A stretch of 64,000 bases of DNA from Lithodes maja. Lineage: Eukaryota > Arthropoda > Malacostraca > Decapoda > Lithodidae. Of this stretch, positions 10,253 through 20,819 are shown piece by piece. The translations under genes and the position numbers were made by a program. Every line of letters begins with the position of its first letter. Within the stretch, counting starts at the first letter, position 1. The notes beneath the pieces were generated by a model. It worked only from the letters and a program-made list of their open reading frames with translations. It did no database searches and was not told where the DNA came from. The stretch is from the NCBI GenBank assembly GCA_037953745.1, contig JBAKBP010013034.1, positions 1 through 64,000 of the forward strand, in the 5' to 3' direction.

Positions 10253-12107
10253 TGTTACGACCGGGCACTCGGGTACACTAGGGCTCTTACACAGGACTCG
10301 AGTATGGCTCGCTGCCACAACGGAAACACACGATCCCAACCCCAGAGTACTGCCAGCCGAACAAAAAACGCCACTACCCTCCAGAGTTCTATCTGCTATA
10401 ACGGGGTATACAAGAACTCGGTACTAGCGTTTCACACAACAGACTAATAACAAGACGGGAGTTATCTAGTCTGGTCAACAATCAAACAAAGAAGAAAGTA
10501 CTACAACACTAAAGAATAGTGTTGGCCGAAGCCGAAGTAATCCACCCTTGAACTAAGAACTTAAGAAGTCCTCCACCCTCTACTTCGGATCGGCACTATT
10601 ACGTTACGTTAAACAATAGTCCTCGAGCATCAAGCAAGGAATCTTCTGATAAGTTAGATGCTTCTCGAATACTCATAAGAAGTAAGTATCGGATTTTGAA
10701 CAGCAATTTAATGAATAACTCACTGGTAATTAAAGGCTTTAAATTGACATAAGAAGAATTATAAGAATAAGCAATAGGATATGGCAAACATTAAGAAGAA
10801 GTACTCCGACAATGCACTAGCAATAGCCTACTAAGATTGTGCTCGTGGGCCACTAATCTCTGAAGTAGCTAAGCGTGCCACACATGAAATCAATAGTGCT
10901 CAAACAATAATATACATAAGGAGAAGCTTCAATACTATGCTGTATCTGCTGGTCGAGCAAAGTCTAGCTGGGATATCTAAGGTTAAGAGACAATGGCTGA
11001 GCAAGCGGCTCGTAGCCTAGCGAGGTCCTTAAGACTGTGCGGCCAAATTACGGTAATTGACGGGATGCTCTCTTGAGAGATCCAGATCACTAGTATCTGG
11101 TTCTCTCCTGGCGATCCTCTCAAAGTCAAGCAAATGAGATAACACAGTGTTGGGTGGCATAGGCAAAAGCCCTCACTCGCAACACAGTGCTAAACTCCCA
11201 CGGTACACAGTCAGAAAGACCACCTAGGCGTTCCACGTCTCCGTTGCAATTGTACTGGTTCAACCGCAACCTAGTACTCATAGGAAATCACAACTCAGAA
11301 ACCCTATCCCAGTCTAGCATTGCCTAAACCAGCAGAAAACAGGAACATGAATAATCGCACACAGGGAAATGCATATACGAGTGCAACAAACATCAATCAA
11401 TCCTATTCTAGTTAACCCTTCCAAAAAATAGGCTATCTAACAGGCACTTATCTCGTGAGAACTCAAGCGATAATACTTTGGCTGACTAAATCTGCACCAA
11501 AGGGGTCATGGAGGTTAAACAGGGACGAGAAGAGAAGAAGATAGGCTGTTCAGAGAGTAGAGAAAGTTCACATCAGTCGGAAGAATATGGATAGTTGCAA
11601 GGGATATGAGAAGTCGCTTTGCCTGATGAGTTCTGAAGAATGGTGGCAAGAACTTCTCTTTTTATACTCGGCCCTCTAGCGGCATATCTCAAACTACTTA
11701 AGGACCGCCCACTGGCAATCATGACGTCATATTCTCTCTCAATCTGGGATCGACAAAGAACTTCCCACGCGCTGAAAGGGAGGAAGGGAGGAGGGAGGAG
11801 GGAATTAGGCCTATCTACCCGCGTGGCGCACTCACTGGTCCCCGTTACGTAATATCTCTCTCTCTCCTCTCATCATTACATATAAGTCCCACACACAATA
11901 CTTATAACTAATGATATAAAATAGAACTCGTTGACTCAGATGAAAACAAAATACATATTTATAATACTTATAGTACAACGGCTCACATAAACTAAGTTAG
12001 GAAACTCTACACAGACTACAGCCAAAGTTCCTGCCCTGACGATCCTAGCGAGAGTGGGGCCTGACTGGGCGTTCTGTACAGCATGCTCATACTCGACATG
12101 CGTCACA
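10253..12107 (-). repeat. 5' LTR of element A
   Basis: 1855 bp, the upstream copy in element orientation and so the one carrying the active promoter. Its outer edge is followed by the TAAA duplication at 12108-12111. Confidence 0.95.
11658..11729 (-). promoter_or_regulatory. LTR promoter of element A: CRE-like site plus TATA box
   Basis: On the element strand a full palindromic TGACGTCA (11722-11729) lies about 55 bp upstream of TATAAAAAG (11658-11666). The spacing fits an RNA polymerase II core promoter with an ATF/CREB-type site. Element B has the identical arrangement; in C the CRE-like palindrome is degenerate. Activity is inferred. Confidence 0.6.
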
Positions 12108-12918
12108 TAAATAATTAATTATTTAAAGGATATAAAGTAAAATATTCGTTGTCGTCCAAGCATGGGTTATAATCCAAACACCGTCATTGGTCTCCCCTTT
12201 CATGCTACCCCCCCCCCCTCCACCCCCCCACCCCCCCACCCCTAATCTCCTAGTTTATACCAAGGAATATTAGATTATAAACATAATTAGTTTTCAGGGT
12301 GAAGCAATGTAAGTAATATTCCCTTTATACACCGTTTACAACTCAAATTATTTTATGTTAATTAATTTGTATTTCTTTTTTCAACATAGGAGAGACCAAA
12401 GGCATCTCGGATTAAACAAATTACGATCCTCAAGTGGTCTGAAAACATTATTGCCATATATTAGTAAATACAAAAGCAATGCTGAATGATAAAAATACCA
12501 AAACAATGTCGGCATTACAGTTATTGCCTAATGTTATTTAATTAATTGTACAGTAGTGAACATTAATTTTAATACAAACTTATTCGAAGCGGTTTTGGGT
12601 TGAATTGAAACCCTTACTAATTCTTACTGAGCATTTGCATTTCAGAGATTCGTTTAATAAGTTCGAGACTTCAAAATCGATCAGAATTAATTACCACTAC
12701 TGTACATGGTCATTACAGTGTAATAAGAGGAGATTAATTGAAATAATTTTAATTACCACCAACTGATATAATACAGAAATCAATCATACCCAATATTTTT
12801 AATCTTTGAATTTTTATACCGAGCTGTAAAACATTTTCGGAACGTCATTCAAGATAGGAACGATCAGCCAGCGATGAATCTAAGAATCAAGAACTATGCT
12901 TCATAAACGATTGAACTA
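12108..12918. other. AT-rich spacer
   Basis: No gene or repeat is recognisable apart from a C-rich run at about 12207-12242 (C8-C9 tracts broken by T and A). It contains the right-hand TAAA duplication of element A. Confidence 0.5.
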
Positions 12919-12993
12919 CCTTGTGTGGCGGAGTGGTCTTGCCACTGGACTCATAATCCAATAGACCCGGGTTCGAATCCCAATATGTCAATG
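12919..12993 (+). other. tRNA-like sequence (possible SINE head or tRNA pseudogene)
   Basis: It carries a full RNA polymerase III A box TGGCGGAGTGG (12926-12936) and B box GGTTCGAATCC (12970-12980) at normal spacing. A plausible anticodon arm TGGA-CTCATAA-TCCA presents CAT. The acceptor ends (CCTTGTG against TATGTCA) do not pair and the T stem has mismatches, so a working tRNA is unlikely. A tRNA-derived SINE head or decayed tRNA-Met/Ile copy is the best reading. Confidence 0.5.
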
Positions 12994-14684
12994 GGAAGAT
13001 ATTATTGGGATGGAATTTGTGCTGTACCTAGTATCAGTGCATTACCACAGCACACCCAAATGCCAAAACAATACCCTCATTATTCCCTGATTAAATAACA
13101 TTGTATGAATATTCCCATATTCAAAAATATGCTACAGGGGGGCAATGCCTAGTGAGTTAATTGCTCAATAGGTGGCGTTCTGAGAGTGAGGGTCCGAGTG
13201 TGGGGGGTGAGAATGTGAAGCGCAGAGGCGAGGCGACTTCAGAGATGTAGTTGCTTCGAGCCGTGAAGCTTCGCATGTCTCACTCCCTAGACTGGAGCAA
13301 GACCTCACGGGCCTCACCGTGTTCAGCGGTAGAGTATAAAGGCTATCAGCCTATGCCCGAGAGAAAGTAGTTGGAATATAGAAAAAATAAAAAAAAAAAA
13401 TAAAAAAAAAACTCGACCCAAAACTCGACTTGGATACTCGACCCAGACTTGGGCATCAGCATTATACCCCTTGACCAGAGTTGCAAATGTTACATATTTT
13501 TTTTACGCTAATCTGTTTCAAATAATTAGTATTTTTCTGCTAACTACCTAATATTATCACCATATTCTAAGATACTTTGATTTCGTTATTTCTAGTGTGT
13601 GAATAGGTAAACCTATACTTTCCCTTTAGTTAAGTCCATAGTACACATGTTAATCATGTATCAATTATTTAGTGCTTTATTTGTAACCCTGTTTTGCTAG
13701 ATTTCTAAATAAGCATATATCTCATGAACCCTTGTCTAGCGGGGGTGGACTTAATTCGGGCTAGAGAACCAAGGACTATGTGGCGGGGCCCAATTTAAGT
13801 CTGTGTGCTATTTTTGAGCAATTAATGGCTCTGAGAGAGAGACGGGCGATGGGAGGAGCATAGGTCGACTCATGACCGCTCGGCACGGGTCCCGCGCGAC
13901 TACTGAGTACTGACATCTACTCCACACAGGGTTGCCAGATTTTTTGTGAGGAAAAGAGCCAAATGTGTACAAATTGGAAGCCAAATAAGCCAAACCTATT
14001 CTAAAAGGAGCTAAACTAGGCACATTTTAGGCCAAAGAATTATTCTCACAAGGGGTATGGAGGATCAACAAGAAACATGGAAATATATAGAGGTGACATG
14101 AGGTGACTCCACACACACCCACAGTTACTACCTCGCTACACAGGGAATTATGTAAGGAAATTACCGTATTTTAGGGATTTCCCTTCGTCTTGCACGATCG
14201 TTGCAAGAGAACGCGTGGTCGTAGAAGAATGGTTCTGGTGTCATTCGAAAGCTCAATTAACGCCCTTTCAGGGATACATAGTTGTATTACGCTCTGGCTC
14301 TTGTTTATGCATGAAAAAGAGCACGGAACAAGTTCGTTTAGGGTAAAATCACCCGCTTGGCGGGTAGTAGAAGTTACTGACGGGCCCGCTCGTAAGGCGT
14401 TAATAACACTTTTTTGGGGAAAATGTGATGCAACAATATATGTTTATTTTCCATTTTACAATGTGTTCGTCATAGTCTGTGAGTTATGCCAATACACCCT
14501 GTATATATATAATGCATCTTATTCAACATCAGGCACACATTACGCCTGTCGCGTGCTTGACAAACATTATCAATGTTTATTACTGAGACACCTTGAGATA
14601 AACGCTTTCTAAATCAATACTCTGGTACATAACACAAATCTAAATCCGGCAGAAATCATTACAATAAGAAGTAAGAAGTGAAGT
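12994..14684. other. spacer, no recognised gene
   Basis: Mixed unique sequence with an A-rich run near 13380-13411. A GC-richer stretch at 13140-13370 contains a TATAAAGG motif but no coding frame downstream. A 140-codon frame at 14190-14612 has no recognisable domain or homologous look and is not called as a gene. Confidence 0.45.
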
Positions 14685-15027
14685 GATTTCTTGCACCAAC
14701 TGAGGTAATTTCTTGCACCAACGGAGGTAATTTCTTGCAATAACTGAGGTATTTCTTACAGCAACTGATGAAATTTCAGGCAGCAATTGAGGAAACTTCT
14801 TGCAGCAACTGAAGTCATTTTTTTCACCAACTGAGGTAAGTTCTTAGACAAACTGAGGTAATTTCTTGCACTGAGGTAATTTCTTGCAGCAACTGAGGTA
14901 ATCTCTTACACCAACTGAGGTAATTTCTTGCAGCAACTGTAGCTAGCTAATTTCTTGCACCAACTGAGGTAATTTCTCGCGTCGAGGTAATTTCTTGCAC
15001 CAACTGAGGTAATTTCTTGCAGCCACT
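14685..15027. repeat. 22-bp minisatellite
   Basis: About 15 imperfect units based on TTTCTTGCACCAACTGAGG followed by TAA. Units alternate CACCAACTG and CAGCAACTG, and some are truncated to 15-17 bp. It is non-coding. Confidence 0.88.
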
Positions 15028-15769
15028 GTACCTCGGCCAGGGTTGTTGTTGTCGTTTTGGTTCTGAGAGTGACGACAAACTTGGTGCACGCCTATATACC
15101 TCCTTCATAAACACCCTTTGACTTTAGACACTAATGGCATTTACAAACTTCATAGCGAATAATTGGAGTTGGGTAAAAAATATGGCTGCGTGAATTTACA
15201 TAGATTTACATAGATATTCTGACAGCAACGAACATTGGAGTTGTGTGGATTTACATAGATACACTGGCCACACAAACAAATATATGGCTGTGTAAAAAAT
15301 ATATGGCTGGTTGGATTTCCATAAATACACTGACCACACAGAAAATTGGAGTTGTGTAAAAATAATGTGGCTGTTTGGATTTACACAGATGTACATGGAT
15401 ACATACACTGACCACACATAACCTACGATCCCAGAGAGGTGGTCATGACTTTATTCTAGTAGAGATAGCAAACCCGATACTAAGGGAAAGTGGAAGAAAG
15501 AGATAGCAAAGAAGAAAACTTACTAACTCACTCTCATTCTCTCTCTTATCACTCAGGAAGAGAGAGAAAGGGCAGTTATTATTTACCTTTTCATTTAGTC
15601 AGTAAGTTATTTATTTAGTTATAACAATTTAACCCTCTAAAGATCATGACGCAATTTGACCGTTTATTCTGGATATCATTAGACGATTGTATACAACTAA
15701 AGAAGGATCTGTGGGAGGCGATGGTTCATTTATGGGGAACATTTTTTACCCCTTTCCCCTCATGCTTAT
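15028..15769. other. spacer with degenerate short repeats
   Basis: Between about 15190 and 15420, GGATTTACATAGATACACTG and TATGGCTG motifs recur at irregular 60-70-bp spacing. Related ATTTACA...GATACACTGACCACACA text appears at 51340-51375. The remainder is AT-rich and non-coding, with part of repeat family R2 near 15635-15740. Confidence 0.5.
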
Positions 15770-16006
15770 CCCCATTAGTAACGAGATTTTAAGACATGAA
15801 CCCCATTTTCTGTGTCAATATTAAGACTATTCGTGCCATTTACAGTAGATGTCGATTTATTTCCTGGCGAGCGATAGCGCGCCTGTAATTTAGTAGGAAC
15901 CGGCCCGGAAAACTTTTCTACCGTAAAATGCATAAATTTATCTGGAAGGGGGGTCATGGGGGTATTATTTTAAGCTTGATGGAGGTATAGGGAGGAAACT
16001 AAGAAT
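15770..16006 (+). repeat. dispersed repeat family R1, copy 1
   Basis: A block of about 240 bp contains the landmark CCTGGCGAGCGATAGCG followed by a GGAACCGGCC motif, AAATTTATCT and a GAGGAAACTAAGA end. Related copies lie at 17790-17948, 19385-19702, 61738-61998 and 63600-63905 (inverted). It is non-coding; the length and repeated boundaries suggest a MITE or satellite-like unit. Confidence 0.65.
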
Positions 16007-16226
16007 AATAATAACTAATATATCTATACGTAAATATATGAATAAACACATGGATAGAAACTCCCCATAACTAAAAACTAGAACACAAGAAACAGAATGA
16101 TGAAAAGGGAACAACAAAAGAGATCAACCCCATTCAAACATCGACAAAAATATTCAACATAATTCACTGACAAAAAGATTTACCCTGCCCAGAAAAAAAA
16201 AGTAATATGGAAAAAGTTGTATATAC

Positions 16227-16227
16227 A

Positions 16228-16263
<36 letters not shown>

Positions 16264-16318
16264 ATTTCTTAGAAGCATGTCTCGAGAAGTAGGTTACATT
16301 AGAATATATAATTATACA

Positions 16319-16380
<62 letters not shown>
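16227..16380. repeat. two (AT)n microsatellites
   Basis: (AT)n at about 16227-16261 and about 16317-16378, separated by about 55 bp of unique sequence. Confidence 0.95.
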
Positions 16381-16384
<4 letters not shown>

Positions 16385-16387
16385 GCT

Positions 16388-16628
16388 TGTTAATACCCTT
16401 TCAGTACCGGTGCCGTCCTTTTAACTTTATTCTGGCGACTGTTAAACGATTTCATTCAGCTTTAAAAGGGCCTCCGGCAATTAGCAGGCTTCGAACTACC
16501 TTACATATCCATTTATATTTCCACAGATCCTTTTTAACCCCTTCTGTATCGACGACATCTTTCTAACTATATAATAGCTTTATTTAGACGAATTTTGGGC
16601 AGTAAAGAAGGACCTAAAAGAGTTAATA
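16388..16628 (+). repeat. dispersed repeat family R2, two head-to-tail copies
   Basis: Two related units (about 16388-16475 and 16530-16628) follow the pattern TAACCCTTTCAGTACC, a GACG/GCCG step, TTCTGGC..TTAGACGA, TTCAGCTT and AAGGACCT. The pattern recurs at 20050-20260, 50243-50455 and 62040-62150. Confidence 0.6.
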
Positions 16629-17789
16629 AGACGCTTAGATAAACAAAAATAATTAATATGACGTTTTGGATACCCGAAAATTGTTGACGAAACGTTATGG
16701 ATCATCTGAAATAGGTAATGCATCAATTGGGATGTCCTGACGCTATTCTTGAGTTGCATTGTGCTGGCTTAATAATCCAGAAGGATTGATAGCCTCTGAC
16801 TATAATACCGTACGAATAACAATCTGATCAAATATGCTAGGCCTACCATGCGAATAATTCCATGTTAATATTAGCTTGCAAAATGACGTATATATACAAA
16901 ATGTCGGCAATATTCCTGTCCCAATATATAAATAAAAGGACCAGAAGACATATCACGTTTCATTTTCTATTTCATTAAGGGATCTGTACGGCAAGTTGGG
17001 TTTCTGTTACATGTCCTGGTATGTGTTCTGCCCCAGGACACTGTAGGCCTACCCTATTAACCAAGTTTCCTGGGATAGGCTGCAGGGCACACGGCGTAGC
17101 GTACAGAAAATACACTGTATGAATTGTATCTTCAAATTTAACACAACATGTATGTACTGTATGTTTATAGTCAGACACATACCCCACAGGTGGGGGTAGA
17201 CAGAGCCCGAACAGAAACAACAGAATACAAGAAAAAACAAAACAAAAGAATACTTCCACACACCTAGGTCGCCCAGGAGAAGACCCAGAGACCAAGGATC
17301 ACCAGGGGCCTCCAGCAATCCCCTAGGTCCCAGACCTCCCGGAGAGGCTTCGGTCTTAGCAGGCAGACACGCAGTGGAACCACACCTCCTTACTTCCAGG
17401 CATAGCCCTTCACAATACAAACTGGCTACCCAGGACAGGCGCCTGACGGACTATTATCTAGTCCAACTGGAGCCCTATCCCCTCTCCCTACGACTGTGTT
17501 ATCACTCATCTATTCACAATCATTCTCCATTTGTTCCTATTCATTACCACTTATCTTGCCTGTTCTTCAGTACTCTCTCATATTCCAACATTTTATTACA
17601 CCTTCTCTCCATCTCCTCCTAGGTTCAATTTTGGTTTTATTTTAATTCAAGATTTTAACCGAGTAGAACATACGACACAGTGCACACATACACACACACA
17701 CACACACACAGCGAGAGAGTGTGTGTGGTGAAGTTAGTTGGAGGTATAGCATTAAGTGGAGGTTGGGGCAGGTCCCTTCACACACACCT
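16629..17789. other. spacer with short CA tract
   Basis: No gene is recognised. Frames across 16975-17622 show no domain. A (CA)n tract lies at about 17684-17709. Confidence 0.45.
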
Positions 17790-17948
17790 CCCTGGCGAGC
17801 GATAGCGAGCCTGTAATTTATAGAGAAACCTGCCTTCGGACGGGAAATTTGTCTATCGAAAAAAAAGTACAAATTTATCTTGAAGGGGGGGGGGGGGGTC
17901 TAGGGAGTTATTGTGTAAGCTTGATGAAGGTCTAGCGAGGAAGCTAGT
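17790..17948 (+). repeat. dispersed repeat family R1, copy 2
   Basis: A shorter copy beginning at the CCTGGCGAGCGATAGCG landmark, with the CTTCGGACGGG step, AAATTTATCTTGAAGG and a run of Gs before TCTAGGGAG. It lacks the left third present in copies 1 and 3. Confidence 0.6.
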
Positions 17949-18238
17949 AAATATATGAATATATATATATAAATAAACCACTGTCCCCTTAAACCCCAAA
18001 TAAGGGTTCTTTCAGCACAAGCCTTAGTCCAGATTTTTATTTCTTTAGAAGGCCCTGGCGAATTTCCTCACCACGGAGGAATTCTGGGAGGCGGTATATA
18101 TATATAATTTTACTGAGGTGGTGGGGGAATAAATATTCATAAATTTCAGAGGCCTTTATTGGGGACGTCTAGGCACATTCTCTCTTAATTTTTCTCACTT
18201 TAAATAATGATGGTTCGGCCTCTTTCTTGCTCTCGCGC

Positions 18239-18240
18239 GT

Positions 18241-18332
<92 letters not shown>

Positions 18333-18333
18333 C

Positions 18334-18416
<83 letters not shown>
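18239..18416. repeat. (CT)n-(TA)n-(GA)n compound microsatellite
   Basis: About 100 bp of (CT)n, about 48 bp of (TA)n and about 25 bp of (GA)n sit end to end. CT on one flank pairs with GA on the other, so the tract is a self-complementary palindrome. The open frames through it are artefacts. Confidence 0.95.
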
Positions 18417-18426
18417 TCATGGTTGG

Positions 18427-18866
18427 TACCAAACATGATCTATGGATCTGAAACTTGGAAACTAACAAAAACAATGGAGAATAAGCTTAGGAGTGCACAA
18501 GGAGCAATGGAAAGATCAATTCTAGGGATAACACTTAGAAATAGGAAGAGAGCAACGTGGGTAAGAGAGCAAACTAAAGTCAAGAATATTCTAAAAAGTA
18601 TTAAAGAGCAGAAATGGAGATGGGCAGGACATGTAGCAAGAAGAGAGGACAATAGGTGGAGTAAAAGAGTAACTGACTGAACCCTAAGAGAAGGAAAGCG
18701 CGATAGGAGAAGACCAGACAGGAGGTGGAGAGACGAAATAGAAAAGACTGCAGGGGTAACATATGGCAACGGCTGGCAAAGTCTCGGGAGTCATGGAAAA
18801 GGTTAAGGGAGGCCTTTGTCCAGCAGTGGACTCCTAATGGCTGATAATGATGATGATGATGATGAT
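18427..18866 (+). pseudogene. RTE-clade LINE, 3' end fragment
   Basis: The frame reads YGSETWKLTK, AMERSILGITL, WRWAGHVARREDNRW and, after an in-frame stop at about 18680, a basic WRDEIEKTAG segment. This is the C-terminal end of an RTE-type reverse transcriptase. It ends in a (GAT)n tail at about 18849-18866, the simple-repeat tail typical of RTE elements. The 5' part (endonuclease and RT core) is missing, and the fragment starts directly at the compound microsatellite. A dead 5'-truncated copy. Confidence 0.8.
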
Positions 18867-19110
18867 ATATACAGTATATATATATATATAAACCAGTGGA
18901 GGTAAGTACGAGGTAAACATTCTAAAAATAAATCAATAAATCAATCAACTATATACAATTCAACACTAGAGAGAAAAGATTTAAAGAGTTGCGACCTAAC
19001 TGGGCTTCCCTACTAAACTCTGTTCCAAGTAAGTGGGCCAAAACTCTTGAACAATAACCTACAGTATATAACTCACACACGACTAGAGAAATCGAGTAAA
19101 TATTAATATA

Positions 19111-19231
19111 ATTTGGGAAGGGTCAACCAGGGAATAGGTGTGGAAATTTACAGCCCATTTGCTCTAGCCCTTTTGGAGTTACAGAGGTTAAGGTTCAAGA
19201 TTTCTGACCTAATTACTTGGAACAGGGTATA
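19111..19231 (+). repeat. dispersed repeat family DR, copy 2
   Basis: Matches 1043-1166 in the same orientation from ATTTGGGAAGGGTCA to GGAACAGGGTATA. It is followed by a degenerate (ACTA)n tract at about 19245-19310. Confidence 0.7.
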
Positions 19232-19384
19232 AACTCTGAGCCTTACTAACTAACTAACTAACTTACTATATCTAACTTACTAACTACCTAACTAACTAAA
19301 TTTACTTACTAAATAAACTTACCTATTTACTTGGATAGAAAAGAGGGTAGGTAATTAGGTTGGTAGAGGAAGGTAAGGGGAGAT

Positions 19385-19702
19385 GGGTCGTTTTTCTGAC
19401 CCCCTTTCTCCCTCGTGTTAAGCCCCGTTTGTTTTGAGATTATAAAACGCTCGGCCCATTCGTTTGGCGATTTTAACACCTGTCACCCCATTTCGTTGTC
19501 AATTTTAAGACCTTTCGTGCCATTTAGGTGTCGATTTTTCCTGGCGAGCATGAGCGAGCCTGAAATGTTAAGAGGAACCGGCCTTTGGCCGGGATATTTT
19601 CTACCGACAAAATTACAAATTTATCTCGAAGGAGGGTCTAGACTCTAGGGAGTGTTTTTCTTAGCTTAATGGAGGTCTAGCGAGGAAACTAAGAGATACA
19701 GG
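19385..19702 (+). repeat. dispersed repeat family R1, longest copy
   Basis: About 318 bp running from a GATGGGTCG motif through TTTTAAGACCTTTCGTGCC, CCTGGCGAGC, CCGGCCTTTGGCCGG and TCTAGCGAGGAAACTAAGA. The inverted copy at 63600-63905 shares both ends, so this is probably close to full length. No terminal inverted repeat is obvious. Confidence 0.65.
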
Positions 19703-19956
19703 AATAAATGAATTAATAGATGGCCCATCTCCCCTCACGTTTGAGAAAAATTAGGAAACAGTGACGGTGGTTCCTTATATATTATACTGTACTCACCCCC
19801 TGGCGGCAGTCACTGGAACCACGGCCTTACCTGGAATATAAACATTGCCATCAATATTTATACCACGGGATGGCACTAATTAGAATATATAAGAAAAGGG
19901 AGTTGGCAATTTCCACCTGATGACAACTTCGTACGTACTTTTCTTTATCTATCCCT

Positions 19957-20029
19957 CTCTCTCTTTCTCTCTCTCTCTCACTATATATATATAGAGAGAG
20001 AGGGAGAGAGAGAGAGAGGGGGGGGGGGT
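19957..20029. repeat. CT, TA and GA microsatellites
   Basis: (CT)n, a short (TA)n and (GA)n ending in a G run at about 20018-20028. This is a smaller version of the compound palindrome at 18239. Confidence 0.9.
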
Positions 20030-20049
20030 ATAATATCCTGTGTTAAATG

Positions 20050-20470
20050 TTCCAACTCGATGAATTTACCTTAACGAATTATTTTATTTTATTCTGGCTA
20101 TAATTAGACGATTTTATGTAACTTAGTAAGTGTCTATGGGATCCAATAGGTTAACCTCTCAGTATAATGATAACGCTTGTCTCCCTTTTAGTTTGCTATC
20201 ATTAGAGAATTATATTCAGTTTAGGAAGGACCTTTGGGTGTCAATTGGTTAATGGAGATCGAGTTTACTCCTCTGATTACAATAGGTTCTTTCTAGGCAG
20301 TATAAAATCGTGTAATGTTAGCATAAACTGAAAAACATTCCTCAAATACAGAAAGAGTTACCGACACAGATTATCCCTTTTGATTCCTACAGGTCCTTCC
20401 TAATTCAAGTATAATCGTCAGGCATTTCAGTGAACTTTGGAACTCTCCTATTCTCTCTTTCCTTCATCTT
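20050..20470. repeat. dispersed repeat family R2, three partial copies
   Basis: Two plus-strand units (about 20060-20150 and 20175-20262) share TTCTGGCTATAATTAGACGA or the related GCTATCATTAGAGAAT, followed by AAGGACCTTTGGG. An inverted unit at about 20385-20440 begins with the complementary AGGTCCTTCCTAATTC. Confidence 0.5.
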
Positions 20471-20588
20471 ACGACTTAATTAATGCAAGCTCCACATGTC
20501 ACCATTTTAACTATATCGCCCGTTTATATTGAAAGGGCACTTGCTATAGGTATTTTCGCCATTTGTCTCCTTACGAATAGACAACATC

Positions 20589-20620
20589 AAAAAAAAAAAT
20601 AAAAAAAAAATAAAAAATAA

Positions 20621-20658
<38 letters not shown>

Positions 20659-20665
20659 GAAGAAT
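20589..20665. repeat. A-rich tract and (AAT)n
   Basis: A-rich runs followed by (AAT)n at about 20621-20657. The minus-strand frame of poly-Tyr here is an artefact. Confidence 0.9.
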
Positions 20666-20819
20666 AATAATTAAAGATGCAAGCAACGTTGTCCGGGGTT
20701 CGAGCGGTTTTGCAAGCAGGGTATTGTGTTGGATACAAATGCTGTGTCACAGATATCAAAAGATCATTTAACTTATCGGGCATCGAGAAACTACAGAAGG
20801 AGCAGATTGTGCAAACAAA

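Larger units (their letters stand above)
2490..12107 (-). mobile_element. LTR retrotransposon A, Gmr1-like Ty3/gypsy, complete
   Basis: A 9618-bp full-length element on the minus strand. Both LTRs are 1855 bp, run TG...CA on the element strand, and differ at about two positions (near 3138/10901 and 4052/11817). A 4-bp duplication TAAA flanks it (2486-2489 and 12108-12111). In element order it has the 5' LTR, a TGGCGACCTTGC primer-binding site, a short leader, one 1729-codon gag-pol, about 500 bp of 3' untranslated sequence, a CTTGGGGGAGG polypurine tract and the 3' LTR. There is no env-like frame. Near-identical LTRs and an unbroken ORF mark a very recent insertion. Confidence 0.96.

Noticed and set aside
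13925..14030. CAGGGTTGCCAGATTTTTTG as a possible hAT transposon end
   Set aside because: No matching inverted end or 8-bp duplication could be found within several hundred bases.
14190..14612. 140-codon plus-strand frame
   Set aside because: No recognisable domain, AT-rich codon use, no promoter or splice evidence; length is possible by chance in 64 kb.
18169..18451. Frames of Ser-Leu, Tyr-Ile and Arg-Glu repeats
   Set aside because: Translations of CT, TA and GA microsatellites.
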